From: BJGV01 sp964196335
GTDB taxonomy: Bacteria > Pseudomonadota > Gammaproteobacteria > Burkholderiales > Nitrosomonadaceae
Direction: 5' to 3'
Assembly: GCA_965238155.1 (NCBI GenBank)
Contig: OZ250175.1
Location: 248,001 to 312,000 of the forward strand
Length of the DNA: 64,000 nt
A model generated the notes under the pieces. It saw only the letters and a list, made by a program, of their open reading frames with translations, made no database searches and was not told the DNA's origin. A program made the position numbers and the translations under genes. Below are positions 9,528 through 18,384 of the stretch, one piece after another (the first letter of the stretch is position 1; each line of letters opens with the position of its first letter).

Positions 9528-9571
9528 TCACCAAAATTTTACTTGGTGATATTATTAGGTAATGATATGCT
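9528..9571 (+). promoter_or_regulatory. Candidate promoter and operator of the CADD-type gene
   Basis: TCACCAA (9528-9534) and TTGGTGA (9543-9549) form a perfect 7-bp inverted repeat. The right arm contains a -35-like TTGGTG (9543-9548), and a -10-like TATGCT lies at 9566-9571 after a 17-base spacer. A second TCACCAA half-site occurs just upstream, near 9496. A repressor bound here would block the promoter. No regulator is known. Confidence 0.35.
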
Positions 9572-9610
9572 TATTAATACTCCGTTCCTGTTAAAAATAA
9601 GAGGAAAATT

Positions 9611-10354
9611 ATGAAAGAAGAATTAACTTTCAAGCAAGATGTCGATACAATTATCGGATCTAAGAGCCTTCTGAAACACCCATTTTATGTTGCCTGGACC
9701 GAAGGTAAGCTTTCCAAGGTTCAACTACGTAAATATGCCGAGCAATACTTTCATAATGTTTTAGCTGAACCAACTTATTTAAGTGCGGTACATTTCAATA
9801 CCCCTCATTTCCATACCGAGACCAATAGTGGTGATATTAGTGTACGACAAGAAGTATTGGAAAACCTGATTAGTGAAGAATATGGTGAAAAAAACCATCC
9901 CGGCCTATGGAAAACCTTTGCCTTAGCTTTGGGATCAAGTGAGAAGGATTTAGCCAACGCAACCGCCCTTCCTGGCACAGAAAATCTCGTTACAACTTTT
10001 CGGGATATTTGCCTGAATCAACCATTCTATGCCGGCCTTGCGGCTATGCACGCATTTGAATCGCAAGTACCAGAAATTGCCGCAGTAAAAATTGATGGCT
10101 TGGCCAGGTTCTATGGAATGAATAACCCTGATAGTTATGAATTCTTTACAGTGCATCAGGAGGCTGACATACATCATTCGCAGGCAGAATGGGCCTTAAT
10201 TGAAAGGTTCGCTGATACTCCGGAGAAAAAAGCTGAGGTTCTGGCTGCTACTACCGAAGCATGTGATGCTCTTTGGAAATTCCTTGACGGGATCTATGAA
10301 AACTACTGTGCAGACCTCAATATTGAATGTAAGGAAGCTATGACAATACATTAG
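9611..10354 (+). CDS. CADD-type (TenA/PqqC-fold) p-aminobenzoate synthase
   Basis: A 247-residue protein of the CADD subfamily of haem-oxygenase-like di-metal proteins. A homologue from Nitrosomonas europaea (NE1434) and the chlamydial CADD are reported to restore p-aminobenzoate synthesis without PabABC, using the protein's own side chains as substrate. All six metal ligands can be matched at a constant +8 offset to chlamydial CADD: Glu89, His96, Glu150, His182, Asp186 and His189. The lysine implicated as nitrogen donor is also matched (Lys160), and several N-terminal tyrosines (Tyr26, Tyr42, Tyr46, Tyr56) could supply the sacrificial residue. AAGAGG precedes the ATG. It stands alone between convergent and divergent neighbours. 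Confidence 0.85.
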   Translation: MKEELTFKQDVDTIIGSKSLLKHPFYVAWTEGKLSKVQLRKYAEQYFHNVLAEPTYLSAVHFNTPHFHTETNSGDISVRQEVLENLISEEYGEKNHPGLWKTFALALGSSEKDLANATALPGTENLVTTFRDICLNQPFYAGLAAMHAFESQVPEIAAVKIDGLARFYGMNNPDSYEFFTVHQEADIHHSQAEWALIERFADTPEKKAEVLAATTEACDALWKFLDGIYENYCADLNIECKEAMTIH

Positions 10355-10357
10355 GGG

Positions 10358-10416
10358 ATCAGGATACGGGTTACAAACTATAAATACCTTATATGTGGCA
10401 TAAATTTTATCCTGAT
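10358..10416. repeat. Long-range inverted repeat between convergent genes
   Basis: ATCAGGATA (10358-10366) and TATCCTGAT (10408-10416) are perfect 9-bp arms 41 bases apart. The right arm overlaps the glnD stop. TTTTA follows on the forward strand, so a weak terminator for the CADD-type gene is possible. Confidence 0.35.
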
Positions 10417-13040
10417 TTTACCTGAGTTAATTCATCTGATGTCTGCAGTATTCTTAGAAGCTTTGCTTCCAGACTGATTAATGTTTTTGTTTCATTTAAT
10501 ATTCTTCCCGTAATCAGAAAAATATCTTCGGCACGCTCACCCATTGTATTTACCTTGGCACTGTGTACTCTGACATCAGAACCTGCCAACACTTGAGCAA
10601 CACGTGACAACAATTCTGGCTGGTCTCCGGCAACAATTGATAGTACATGATAGGCTCCCTTCTCATCAGGTTCAATATCAACTTCAGGTGTAATTGGAAA
10701 GTGCTTAAGGTGGCGACTCAGCCGCACTTGTGAAGAAGGTTTAAGAGGTAACCGTTGTTCCAGTTGCTGTCTTAATCCATGCTCCACAACACGGATCACA
10801 TCACGATATTGCTCTACTGACTTAAACGGATTTAGCACTAAAAAACTATCGAGGGCGTAACCATTCTTTGTAGTATGAATTTTAGCCTCGACAATACTGT
10901 AATTAATGTGCTCAAAGAAACTACAAATACGCGAGAATAAATCTTTCTGGTCCGCGGTATATATCATTACCTGGATACCCTCTCCAGCTGGAGCAGTCCG
11001 TGCTTTTACCACCGGTACGGGAGAATTGACCTTGTTGTAAAGGTGACGTGTATGCCATGCAATTTCTTGTGGGTCATTCTGTAGCAAATAAGTAGTATCA
11101 AGTTCTGACCAAAGCTTTTTATGTGCATCTGTAGGGATAGAATCAAGTTGTAATAGTTCTAATACTCTAATCTTACGGTTTTCTAAAGTACCGCCAGCAT
11201 ATGCTGGTTCGCCACATAAATACCGCCACGCTGCCCAAAATAAATCTTCTAATAACTTACCTTTCCACGTGTTCCATACTTTAGGACTGGTACCACGTAT
11301 ATCCGCAACTGTAAGCAGATAAATTGCGATGAGTCGACGTTCATTTCTTACAAGTGTAGCAAAACCAGATATCACTTCTGGATCTGATAAATCCTTTTTT
11401 TGTGCTGTGGCAGACATTATCAGATGATTCTCTACAAGCCATGTTACCAATTCTGTATCCTCTGCAGATAGCCCGTGCTGCGTACAAAACCGTTTGGCAT
11501 CTTTCCTTCCAAGCAAAGAGTGATCTCCATTACGCCCTTTAGCAATATCGTGGAATAAACCTGCAAGATAAAGTGTTTCAGGTCTATCAAATTCACTTAT
11601 GAGTTGACTACAAAGTGGATACTCATGGGCAAATTCAGAAGCCATAAAACGACGTAGATTTCTTACCACCATTAAAATATGCTCGTCCACTGTATAAACG
11701 TGGAATAAGTCATGCTGCATTTGACCAATAATTCGTCCGAATACCGGAATATAGCGCCCTAATATTCCGTAGCGGCTCATGAAGCGCAGCTCTCTGGTAA
11801 GCCCACGTGGCTGACGTAGAATTTTCATAAACAAGTTACAATTACGTGAGTTAAGCCGGAAAGCCGAATTAATAAGAGATGTAGAATTCCAGAGTGCCCG
11901 TAGTGTAGTGACACTACGGGCTTTTATTTCAGGATGCTGCTGTAGCATTAGAACGCTTTCCAGAATAACGCTCGGCTCTTTCCTGAAAATATTTTCATCT
12001 CTTACCTCAAGTAATTCACCGCGTTTCTGAAAATACTTATTTAATATTACAGGTGTTACGTTTGTATCTGGGAAGATTTCTGCTCGTAAAGTAAGTAAAA
12101 GAATGGTGTTAATCTGGGTCACTGATTTTGCAGCACGATAGTAACGCTGCATTAATAATTCGCCTGCCCGGCGTGGCGGCTTATCGGCAATTTTGTATTC
12201 CTTGGCAAGTAACGTCTGATAGTCAAACAACAGCCTGTCTTCACGACGCCCTGCGAGGTAATGCAGTCGAATACGAAGATCCTGTAAGATTTTTTCGTGA
12301 CGCTTTGTGAGTCGAGCTTCCTTTCTTGTGATAAACCTTCCCCTGATAAGATCTGACCAAGACCTCCCATATCCTGTAGCGCGACTAACCCATAAAATAT
12401 TTTGTAAGTCTCGTAGACCGCCGGGACTTTCCTTTAAGTTCGGCTCAAGATTGTAGGTTACTTCATGATAACGACCATGACGCTGCTGTTGTTCAAACTG
12501 TTTAGCGTTGAAGAACTCTCGTGGGTTTAGCTCAGCTTTCATTGCTTGTGAGAACATACTGAATAATTTTCTACTTCCTGCAAGTCGGCGCGCCTCAAGC
12601 AGACTTGTCTGTACCGTAATATCTTTTTCTGACTCTTCTGTACATTCAGTTAACGTACGAACACTATGACCCACCTCTAATCCCATATCCCACAATAAAC
12701 GCACCCATCTCTCCAGCTTCAACTTTGTAACAGCATCAATAGCATCCTGATTGTTTCCCTTGGCAGGAAGCAAAACTAGTAGATCTATATCTGAACTAGG
12801 GAAAAGATATCCACGACCATATCCGCCCACAGCCAATAGGGTGATTGAGCCCGGAAGCGCAATTTCTTTCCATACCTGACGCAATAGAACATCAACTAAT
12901 CTACAATGACCACGAAGTAATGCCGTGCTGTTCGCATTCTTGCTAAACTGTTCACGTAATGCCTTGCGGCCTTGTAACAGTGCTTTCTTTCCATTTATGG
13001 AATTTAACGGGCTTGGTAAAGATCTTACCTCAATATCCAT
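10407..13040 (-). CDS. glnD: Bifunctional [PII] uridylyltransferase / uridylyl-removing enzyme
   Basis: GlnD senses glutamine and adds UMP to, or removes it from, PII proteins, controlling nitrogen assimilation. The 877-residue product shows the full architecture: a nucleotidyltransferase domain with GGYGRG (72-77) and DID (84-86), an HD domain with LFHDIAKGRNGDHS near residue 500, and two C-terminal ACT domains that bind glutamine. It follows map by nine bases and is probably co-transcribed with it, a frequent proteobacterial pairing. No PII gene is in the window. Confidence 0.97.
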   Translation of the reverse strand: MDIEVRSLPSPLNSINGKKALLQGRKALREQFSKNANSTALLRGHCRLVDVLLRQVWKEIALPGSITLLAVGGYGRGYLFPSSDIDLLVLLPAKGNNQDAIDAVTKLKLERWVRLLWDMGLEVGHSVRTLTECTEESEKDITVQTSLLEARRLAGSRKLFSMFSQAMKAELNPREFFNAKQFEQQQRHGRYHEVTYNLEPNLKESPGGLRDLQNILWVSRATGYGRSWSDLIRGRFITRKEARLTKRHEKILQDLRIRLHYLAGRREDRLLFDYQTLLAKEYKIADKPPRRAGELLMQRYYRAAKSVTQINTILLLTLRAEIFPDTNVTPVILNKYFQKRGELLEVRDENIFRKEPSVILESVLMLQQHPEIKARSVTTLRALWNSTSLINSAFRLNSRNCNLFMKILRQPRGLTRELRFMSRYGILGRYIPVFGRIIGQMQHDLFHVYTVDEHILMVVRNLRRFMASEFAHEYPLCSQLISEFDRPETLYLAGLFHDIAKGRNGDHSLLGRKDAKRFCTQHGLSAEDTELVTWLVENHLIMSATAQKKDLSDPEVISGFATLVRNERRLIAIYLLTVADIRGTSPKVWNTWKGKLLEDLFWAAWRYLCGEPAYAGGTLENRKIRVLELLQLDSIPTDAHKKLWSELDTTYLLQNDPQEIAWHTRHLYNKVNSPVPVVKARTAPAGEGIQVMIYTADQKDLFSRICSFFEHINYSIVEAKIHTTKNGYALDSFLVLNPFKSVEQYRDVIRVVEHGLRQQLEQRLPLKPSSQVRLSRHLKHFPITPEVDIEPDEKGAYHVLSIVAGDQPELLSRVAQVLAGSDVRVHSAKVNTMGERAEDIFLITGRILNETKTLISLEAKLLRILQTSDELTQVKSG

Positions 13041-13049
13041 TGATGTAAG

Positions 13050-13850
13050 TCAGACACGAAATACGGGTTTTGGTGGAGCACCTTCAGACAGTGTCAAAAC
13101 TTCATATCCTGTATCAGTAACCAACACTGTATGCTCCCACTGAGCTGACAGACTATGATCTTTAGTAACTATAGTCCAGCCATCTGCCATTTGACGAATT
13201 GATGCCTTACCTGCATTGATCATTGGCTCTACTGTAAAAATCATACCTGCCTTTAATTGCAAGCCCGTTCCGGCACAACCATAATGGAGAACTTGCGGAT
13301 CTTCATGAAATTTAGTGCCTATACCATGGCCACAAAATTCTTTTACTACACTACAGCCTAAATCCTCAGCAAAGCTTTGAATAGCGCAACCTATATCACC
13401 TAAATGCTTATTTGGTTTGACTTCTACTATTCCACGCCACATAGATTCGTAAGTAATCTCACACAAACGTTTAGCTTGAATCGGTGCCTCACCAACATAA
13501 TACATACGACTAGTATCACCGTGATAACCATCTTTAATTACAGTTACATCAATATTAATAATATCACCTGCTTTCAGTTTTTTCTCACCCGGTACGCCAT
13601 GACATACTTGATGATTAACTGAAGTACAAATTGACTTTGGATAAGGTGAATATCCTGGTGGCGCATAATTAAGTGGTGCAGGAACCGTATTCTGCTCATT
13701 TAACATATAATTATGGCATAGCTTATCGAGTTCATTGGTTGTTATTCCAGGCTTGACAAAAGGTGTGATGAAATCCAGAACCTCTGATCCAAGTTTCCCT
13801 GCAACCCGCATTTTTTCAATCTCTTGTAGGGAATTAAGATGTACCGTCAT
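13050..13850 (-). CDS. map: Methionine aminopeptidase, type I
   Basis: Removes the initiator methionine from nascent proteins. The 266-residue product has the five metal ligands of the family: Asp101, Asp112, His175, Glu208 and Glu239. It also has the NYAPPGYSPYP and HGVPG substrate-pocket regions. It is the first gene of map-glnD. The C-terminus ends in a short Pro-rich tail (APPKP). Confidence 0.96.
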   Translation of the reverse strand: MTVHLNSLQEIEKMRVAGKLGSEVLDFITPFVKPGITTNELDKLCHNYMLNEQNTVPAPLNYAPPGYSPYPKSICTSVNHQVCHGVPGEKKLKAGDIINIDVTVIKDGYHGDTSRMYYVGEAPIQAKRLCEITYESMWRGIVEVKPNKHLGDIGCAIQSFAEDLGCSVVKEFCGHGIGTKFHEDPQVLHYGCAGTGLQLKAGMIFTVEPMINAGKASIRQMADGWTIVTKDHSLSAQWEHTVLVTDTGYEVLTLSEGAPPKPVFRV

Positions 13851-13914
13851 AGCGTTTCCTGGTTAAACAAATAAGCATTATTTATAGTGAAGATAGTAAT
13901 GTGAATTTGTAAGA

Positions 13915-14145
13915 TTATCTGCTGCTTGCTTCGTTGCGTTTGCTGACGTTTGCTTTTGCAAGCTGTAAATCAGAACAGGAATGACCTCCCCATTCAAGAC
14001 AAGCCGTAGGTGTTGACAACAACTTAATTTTTTCTGGCTGAAGCTCTGGTCGTAGTTCTGTATCACTATCAAAATTAGTGCCGGACTGGATGTAGAATAC
14101 TAAAGCCAGATTAACTACTAATAGTAGAAAAAATAATACTTTCAT
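13915..14145 (-). pseudogene. N-terminal remnant of a SPOR-domain protein
   Basis: A 76-residue reading frame with one N-terminal membrane segment (residues 2-20) and the block ELQPEKIKLL...CLEWG. That block recalls the start of small membrane-anchored SPOR-domain proteins in betaproteobacteria, where it is followed by a linker and a peptidoglycan-binding SPOR domain. Here the frame stops at residue 76 and only 64 bases separate it from map, so no SPOR domain can follow. It may be a decayed gene or a functional mini-protein. The family link comes from memory of the N-terminal pattern. Confidence 0.45.
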
Positions 14146-14181
14146 TGTGGATATACTTTCATTGTTGGTAGTTTAATGTTG

Positions 14182-14204
14182 TTAACAAGCTCTGGCCTTG
14201 TTAA
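14182..14204. repeat. Perfect inverted repeat upstream of cytochrome c4
   Basis: TTAACAAG (14182-14189) and CTTGTTAA (14197-14204) flank a 7-base loop. It lies in the divergent promoter region between the SPOR remnant and cytochrome c4. It could be an operator or an RNA hairpin in the cytochrome leader. Confidence 0.4.
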
Positions 14205-14250
14205 AATGTTCTGCTAATCTAATTTACGCCATTTTTCCCGGGGCTCCAAA

Positions 14251-14925
14251 ATGCAAGGTATGAAAGTAGTATCAAACTTAGTAATGTTAATTGCACTACT
14301 ATTGTCTAACCAGCTTTTTGCTGAAAATTCAGCAGGAACTGATTCTCTGGACAATACCATTGTCAAAGGTAATGCCAGTAAAGGACAAAAAATTGCAGGC
14401 AAAGTTTGTGCCGGTTGTCATAATCCTGATGGTAATAGCATTATTCCATCAAACCCAATTCTAGCCGGACAACATGCAGAGTATATCACTAAGCAATTAT
14501 TAAACTTTAAATCGCAGGATAATAAGCCTGCTGAAAGGAAAAGTCCGGTTATGGCTGCAATGGTTGTTTCTCTTTCAGCAGAAGACATGAAAAACATTGG
14601 CGCTTATTACACACTGCAAAAACCCAATCCTGGCGCAGCAAAAGACAAAGTACTTGCCGAACAAGGTGAGAAAATTTATCGTGGCGGAAATATAGAATCT
14701 GGTGTGCCTGCATGTGCCAGCTGCCACTCTCCAAACGGCGTTGGTATCCCACCCTATTATCCACGTCTTGCCGGACAGCATGCTGAATATACTGTAGCAC
14801 AACTTAGGGCCTTTCGAACTGAGCAGCGGGCTAATGATGTAAACAGCGTGATGAGAGGGATTGTTACTCGTATGAGTGAAAAAGAAATGCAAGCAGTGGC
14901 AGAGTTTATCTCAGGCCTAAATTAA
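14251..14925 (+). CDS. Dihaem cytochrome c4
   Basis: A periplasmic electron carrier of 224 residues with a signal peptide (hydrophobic about 6-22, cleavage near LFA/EN at 24-25). It has two class I c-type domains with CAGCH (53-57) and CASCH (155-159). Candidate axial methionines follow in each half (for example Met101 or Met104, and the later SVMRG/TRM segment). The LAGQHAEY motif is repeated in both halves, typical of c4. Family members carry electrons to terminal oxidases. The ATG at 14251 was used; another lies at 14260. It stands alone. Confidence 0.93.
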   Translation: MQGMKVVSNLVMLIALLLSNQLFAENSAGTDSLDNTIVKGNASKGQKIAGKVCAGCHNPDGNSIIPSNPILAGQHAEYITKQLLNFKSQDNKPAERKSPVMAAMVVSLSAEDMKNIGAYYTLQKPNPGAAKDKVLAEQGEKIYRGGNIESGVPACASCHSPNGVGIPPYYPRLAGQHAEYTVAQLRAFRTEQRANDVNSVMRGIVTRMSEKEMQAVAEFISGLN

Positions 14926-14967
14926 TATAAGGTAAAAATTTAAAGTCATACTATAGCTAGATAGTAT

Positions 14968-16251
14968 TTATTTCCAGGTGCTGAATATTTTCTCAGCAGC
15001 TTGTAATGTTTTGCTAATTTCCATATCACCATGAGCAGCAGAAACAAACCCCGCCTCAAAAGCTGATGGTGCAAAATAAATACCTTCTTGCAGCATAGCA
15101 TGGAAAAATCGATTAAAAGCTTCTCTATCACATTCCATTACTTCAGTATAACTTGACGGTACGTTCCCCCGAAAATAAAGACCAAACATTCCACCTAGCG
15201 ATTGTGCGCAGAAAGAAATCTCATATTTTTTTGCTGTGTCAGTAAGACCATTAATAAGTTGCTGGGTGCTGCTAACAAGTTTCTCGTAGAATCCCGGAGT
15301 TTGTACCATCTGTAAAGTAGCAAGCCCTGCGTTAACAGCTATGGGGTTACCGGATAGTGTTCCCGCCTGATATACCGGGCCTACGGGAGCAAGACATTGC
15401 ATAATTTCCCGTTGGCCGCCAAAGGCTGCCATAGGCATGCCACCACCAATCACCTTACCAAGTGTAGTAAGATCTGGCTTAATATTATAAAACCCTTGAG
15501 CACACCCCAATCCAACACGAAAACCAGTCATCACTTCATCAAAAATTAATACGCTGCCATGCTTCGTACATAATTCACGTAGTGCCGGCAAAAACTCAGG
15601 ACTTGGTGCTACTAAATTCATATTACCTGCAACTGGTTCTACGATAACTGCAGCAATTTCTCTACCAGCCTTGCTGAATATTTGTTCTAACTCTTCAAGA
15701 TCATTGTAGTTCAATACAGTAGTACCATTTGCAACTTCTGTAGATACCCCTGCAGAGCTTGGACAACCAAGAGTAAGCGCTCCAGAGCCAGCCTTTACCA
15801 GTAATGCATCATCATGGCCATGATAACAACCCTCAAATTTGATGATACGATTTCTGCCAGTATAGCCCCGTGCAAGACGGATGGCGCTCATAGTGGCTTC
15901 AGTACCTGAACTTACGAGCCTCACTTGCTCAATGGAAGGAACCAGCTTGCATAATAGTTCGGCTATTTCCAGCTCAACCTCAGTCGGAGCACCGAATGTC
16001 AACCCATCTTTTATCTTATCCTGTACTATTTCAATTACTTTTGGATGAGCATGACCAAGAATCAGAGGTCCCCAAGAACCAACATAATCTATGTAGTTCT
16101 TATTATCTACATCCCATACATATGCTCCCTTTCCTCTTTTAAAAAATATAGGTGTGCCGCCAACTGATTTAAAAGCACGCACTGGTGAATTGACTCCACC
16201 CGGGATATATTCTTGAGAACGTTGAAATAGTTTCTGATTAAGTGAAGTCAT
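14968..16251 (-). CDS. hemL: Glutamate-1-semialdehyde 2,1-aminomutase
   Basis: A PLP enzyme that converts glutamate-1-semialdehyde to 5-aminolevulinate, the step after HemA. The product has about 427 residues when started at the ATG at 16251, which matches the family's usual N-terminus (MTSLNQKLF); an upstream ATG at 16263 would add four residues. Visible motifs are GGVNSPVRAF near the start, the FDEVMTGFR segment and the PLP lysine in TTLGKVIGGG (Lys266). It overlaps thiE by 14 bases at the end of thiD-thiE-hemL, so it is probably translationally coupled to thiamine genes. Confidence 0.97.
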   Translation of the reverse strand: MTSLNQKLFQRSQEYIPGGVNSPVRAFKSVGGTPIFFKRGKGAYVWDVDNKNYIDYVGSWGPLILGHAHPKVIEIVQDKIKDGLTFGAPTEVELEIAELLCKLVPSIEQVRLVSSGTEATMSAIRLARGYTGRNRIIKFEGCYHGHDDALLVKAGSGALTLGCPSSAGVSTEVANGTTVLNYNDLEELEQIFSKAGREIAAVIVEPVAGNMNLVAPSPEFLPALRELCTKHGSVLIFDEVMTGFRVGLGCAQGFYNIKPDLTTLGKVIGGGMPMAAFGGQREIMQCLAPVGPVYQAGTLSGNPIAVNAGLATLQMVQTPGFYEKLVSSTQQLINGLTDTAKKYEISFCAQSLGGMFGLYFRGNVPSSYTEVMECDREAFNRFFHAMLQEGIYFAPSAFEAGFVSAAHGDMEISKTLQAAEKIFSTWK

Positions 16252-16912
16252 TTGACAACTCATTTAAATGATTAGTGGAATATTTAGTTTGTTTGAATAT
16301 ACAGGATAATCTTTTTGCCTCAAACTGGATATTGGCGGAATTAAAAAGGGATCTGCTAACTGCTACTGCATCAGCACCCTTATATATTAACTCTGCAACA
16401 TTTTCTGAATCAATGCCTCCAATTGCAACAACTGGAATTTGTAGATGCTGCTTTGCCTTGCACAATAAACTTATAGATGCGGAGACTGCGCCAGGTTTTG
16501 TAATAGAAAAAAAGAAAGCTCCGAACGCTGCATAATCTGCACCATGACTTTCTGCTTCAATAGCGTATCTCAGTTGATTGTAACAAGAGGCCCCGATGAT
16601 CTTTCCTGGTCCTAATCTGCGTCGTGCTTCAGTTACTGTTATATCTTCCGTTCCTAAATGTACACCATCCGCATCAACTTTAATCGCAAGATCCAGATCA
16701 TCATTAATAATCAGTGGGGTATTAAATTTCTGGCAAAGATAAGAAAGTAAAGTTGCCTGTTCCAACTTCAGAATATTGTCAGCTGTCTTGTTACGGTATT
16801 GAACCAACTGCACACCACCTGTAAGCGCTTGTTGCGTTAACATAACCAGATTAGTAGTATCAGTCAGGTCTGGAGTTATTGCATATATACCGCTAATCCT
16901 TGGATGCGACAT
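16238..16912 (-). CDS. thiE: Thiamine-phosphate synthase
   Basis: Couples HMP pyrophosphate with the thiazole phosphate to give thiamine phosphate. The 224-residue TIM-barrel protein has the family blocks GIYAITPD, VQYRNK, NDDLDLA and DGVHLGTED, and a C-terminal phosphate-binding part (VAIGGI, GADAVAVSRSLF). The ATG at 16912 was chosen because AAGAGG lies nine bases upstream and the protein then starts at the usual point; upstream ATGs would add up to 11 residues. It overlaps thiD by 20 bases and hemL by 14. Confidence 0.95.
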   Translation of the reverse strand: MSHPRISGIYAITPDLTDTTNLVMLTQQALTGGVQLVQYRNKTADNILKLEQATLLSYLCQKFNTPLIINDDLDLAIKVDADGVHLGTEDITVTEARRRLGPGKIIGASCYNQLRYAIEAESHGADYAAFGAFFFSITKPGAVSASISLLCKAKQHLQIPVVAIGGIDSENVAELIYKGADAVAVSRSLFNSANIQFEAKRLSCIFKQTKYSTNHLNELSNDFT

Positions 16913-17747
16913 CCAGCTTATCCTCTTCTTTAAAATCATGTTCATTACGTGCCCAGAATAAACGGTCAGGTAGATATTGCCCCATCCCCGGATGAAAACC
17001 AGCTTTCAGAGTTTGCCAGGTATATTCTTGTGCTTCATACACTCCGTCAGAAACAGCTAAGCCATTGGCAAGAGTTGCCGCAATAGCAGAAGCCAGAGTA
17101 CACCCTGACCCATGATATGAGCCGGTTAGTCGCTGCCATACATCTGATCTCACAATACCTGAAGCTGTATACAGGGTATTTGTAACCTGGCGGGTGTTTT
17201 CATGGGCTCCTGTTATTAACACATATTCGCAGCCCATATGTAAAATCCGCCCGCCACATTGACCCAGATCCAACTCATCAGAGTCTTCTGCTTCATCCTG
17301 TGCTAACCGACGCGCTTCCATGCTATTTGGAGTGATAATGGTAGTCTGGGGAAGCAATAATTCACGCATTGCTGAAATCATATCCTCACTTGCCAACTCG
17401 TCACCACGACCTGAGCTAAGGACTGGATCCAAAACTATAGGAATATCCGGATAATCCGACACTATTTCAGCAACAGCAGCGATAATTTCAACGCTACCCA
17501 GCATTCCAATTTTGAACACATGTACCGGCATATCTTCAAGCACTGCACGCGCCTGATCTGCTACCCACCCAGGATCTAGTGCCATTACATCATCCACTCC
17601 AACAGTATCTTGTACTGTAACAGCAGTAATCACCGACAAAGGATGACAGCCCATACTTGCAAGAGTGAGAATGTCTGCCTGGATCCCGGCGCCACCGCTA
17701 GAATCGTTGGCAGAGAAAGAAAGAACTATTGGGGGTGGCTGAAGCAT
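16893..17747 (-). CDS. thiD: Hydroxymethylpyrimidine (phosphate) kinase
   Basis: Phosphorylates HMP and HMP-phosphate for thiamine synthesis. The 284-residue ribokinase-fold protein has the SSGGAGIQAD substrate motif near the N-terminus and GSYHGSGCTLAS with the catalytic region near the C-terminus. It is the first gene of thiD-thiE-hemL, and its 3' end overlaps thiE. Only 45 bases separate it from the divergent rubredoxin gene, which leaves no room for a TPP riboswitch. Confidence 0.95.
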   Translation of the reverse strand: MLQPPPIVLSFSANDSSGGAGIQADILTLASMGCHPLSVITAVTVQDTVGVDDVMALDPGWVADQARAVLEDMPVHVFKIGMLGSVEIIAAVAEIVSDYPDIPIVLDPVLSSGRGDELASEDMISAMRELLLPQTTIITPNSMEARRLAQDEAEDSDELDLGQCGGRILHMGCEYVLITGAHENTRQVTNTLYTASGIVRSDVWQRLTGSYHGSGCTLASAIAATLANGLAVSDGVYEAQEYTWQTLKAGFHPGMGQYLPDRLFWARNEHDFKEEDKLDVASKD

Positions 17748-17792
17748 ACGTTAATACCGTAAAATGACATTTTAACCCAAAATACAAATATC

Positions 17793-17981
17793 ATGCCTAC
17801 TACTGAAACTCCTGCATATCGCAGTTACATGTGCCTTATTTGCGGTTTCGTATATGACGAAAGCGAAGGATCGCCAGAAGAGGGTCTCCCCCCTGGTACA
17901 CGTTGGGATGACGTACCGATGAACTGGGTCTGCCCGGAATGTGGAGCTCGTAAAGAAGACTTCGAGATGGTCGAAATTTAA
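17793..17981 (+). CDS. Rubredoxin
   Basis: A 62-residue one-electron carrier with a single Fe(Cys)4 site. The four ligands are in two CxxC motifs: Cys14/Cys17 (CLICGFVYDE) and Cys47/Cys50 (CPECGA). The GxxxEGxxPGTRWDDVPxxWVCP core is fully typical. Its stop is immediately followed by the gloA ATG, so the two are probably co-transcribed. Its partner protein cannot be told from the sequence. Confidence 0.95.
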   Translation: MPTTETPAYRSYMCLICGFVYDESEGSPEEGLPPGTRWDDVPMNWVCPECGARKEDFEMVEI

Positions 17982-18377
17982 ATGCGAATTCTACATACCA
18001 TGCTACGAGTTGGAAACCTGGAAAAATCAATCGATTTTTACTCTAAAGTTCTTGGAATGAGCGTACTGCGTCGCAAGGACTATTCTGAAGGAAAATTTAC
18101 TTTGGCATTTGTTGGTTATCAAGATGAAAGTAATGCCACAGTACTTGAATTAACACACAACTGGGATACAGAAAAGTATGATTTAGGAGCTGGCTTCGGC
18201 CACATCGCTATTGAAGTAGATGACGCATATATGGCATGCGAGATGGTTAAAAAACGTGGTGGAAAAGTTACACGTGAAGCAGGGCCTATGAAACATGGCG
18301 TCACAGTAATTGCTTTTGTAGAAGATCCTGACGGCTACAAAATCGAGTTTATCCAGAAAAAGATATCAGAGGAATAA
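17982..18377 (+). CDS. gloA: Lactoylglutathione lyase (glyoxalase I)
   Basis: Isomerises the methylglyoxal-glutathione hemithioacetal to S-lactoylglutathione. The 131-residue protein has the four metal ligands of the short bacterial Ni/Co type: His5, Glu56, His74 and Glu122. The ATG directly follows the rubredoxin TAA with no gap. A hairpin with a T-run lies eight bases after its stop. Confidence 0.96.
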   Translation: MRILHTMLRVGNLEKSIDFYSKVLGMSVLRRKDYSEGKFTLAFVGYQDESNATVLELTHNWDTEKYDLGAGFGHIAIEVDDAYMACEMVKKRGGKVTREAGPMKHGVTVIAFVEDPDGYKIEFIQKKISEE

Positions 18378-18384
18378 CCTGATT

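Noticed and set aside
9417..9614. A 65-codon frame ending in an ATGA overlap with the CADD-type gene
   Set aside because: It covers the promoter-like and inverted-repeat region, has no ribosome-binding site and an AT-driven hydrophobic composition. The overlap with the next start is probably chance.
17748..17792. A TPP riboswitch upstream of thiD
   Set aside because: The 45-base gap is too short for the thi-box fold, and the conserved CTGAGA core is not present.
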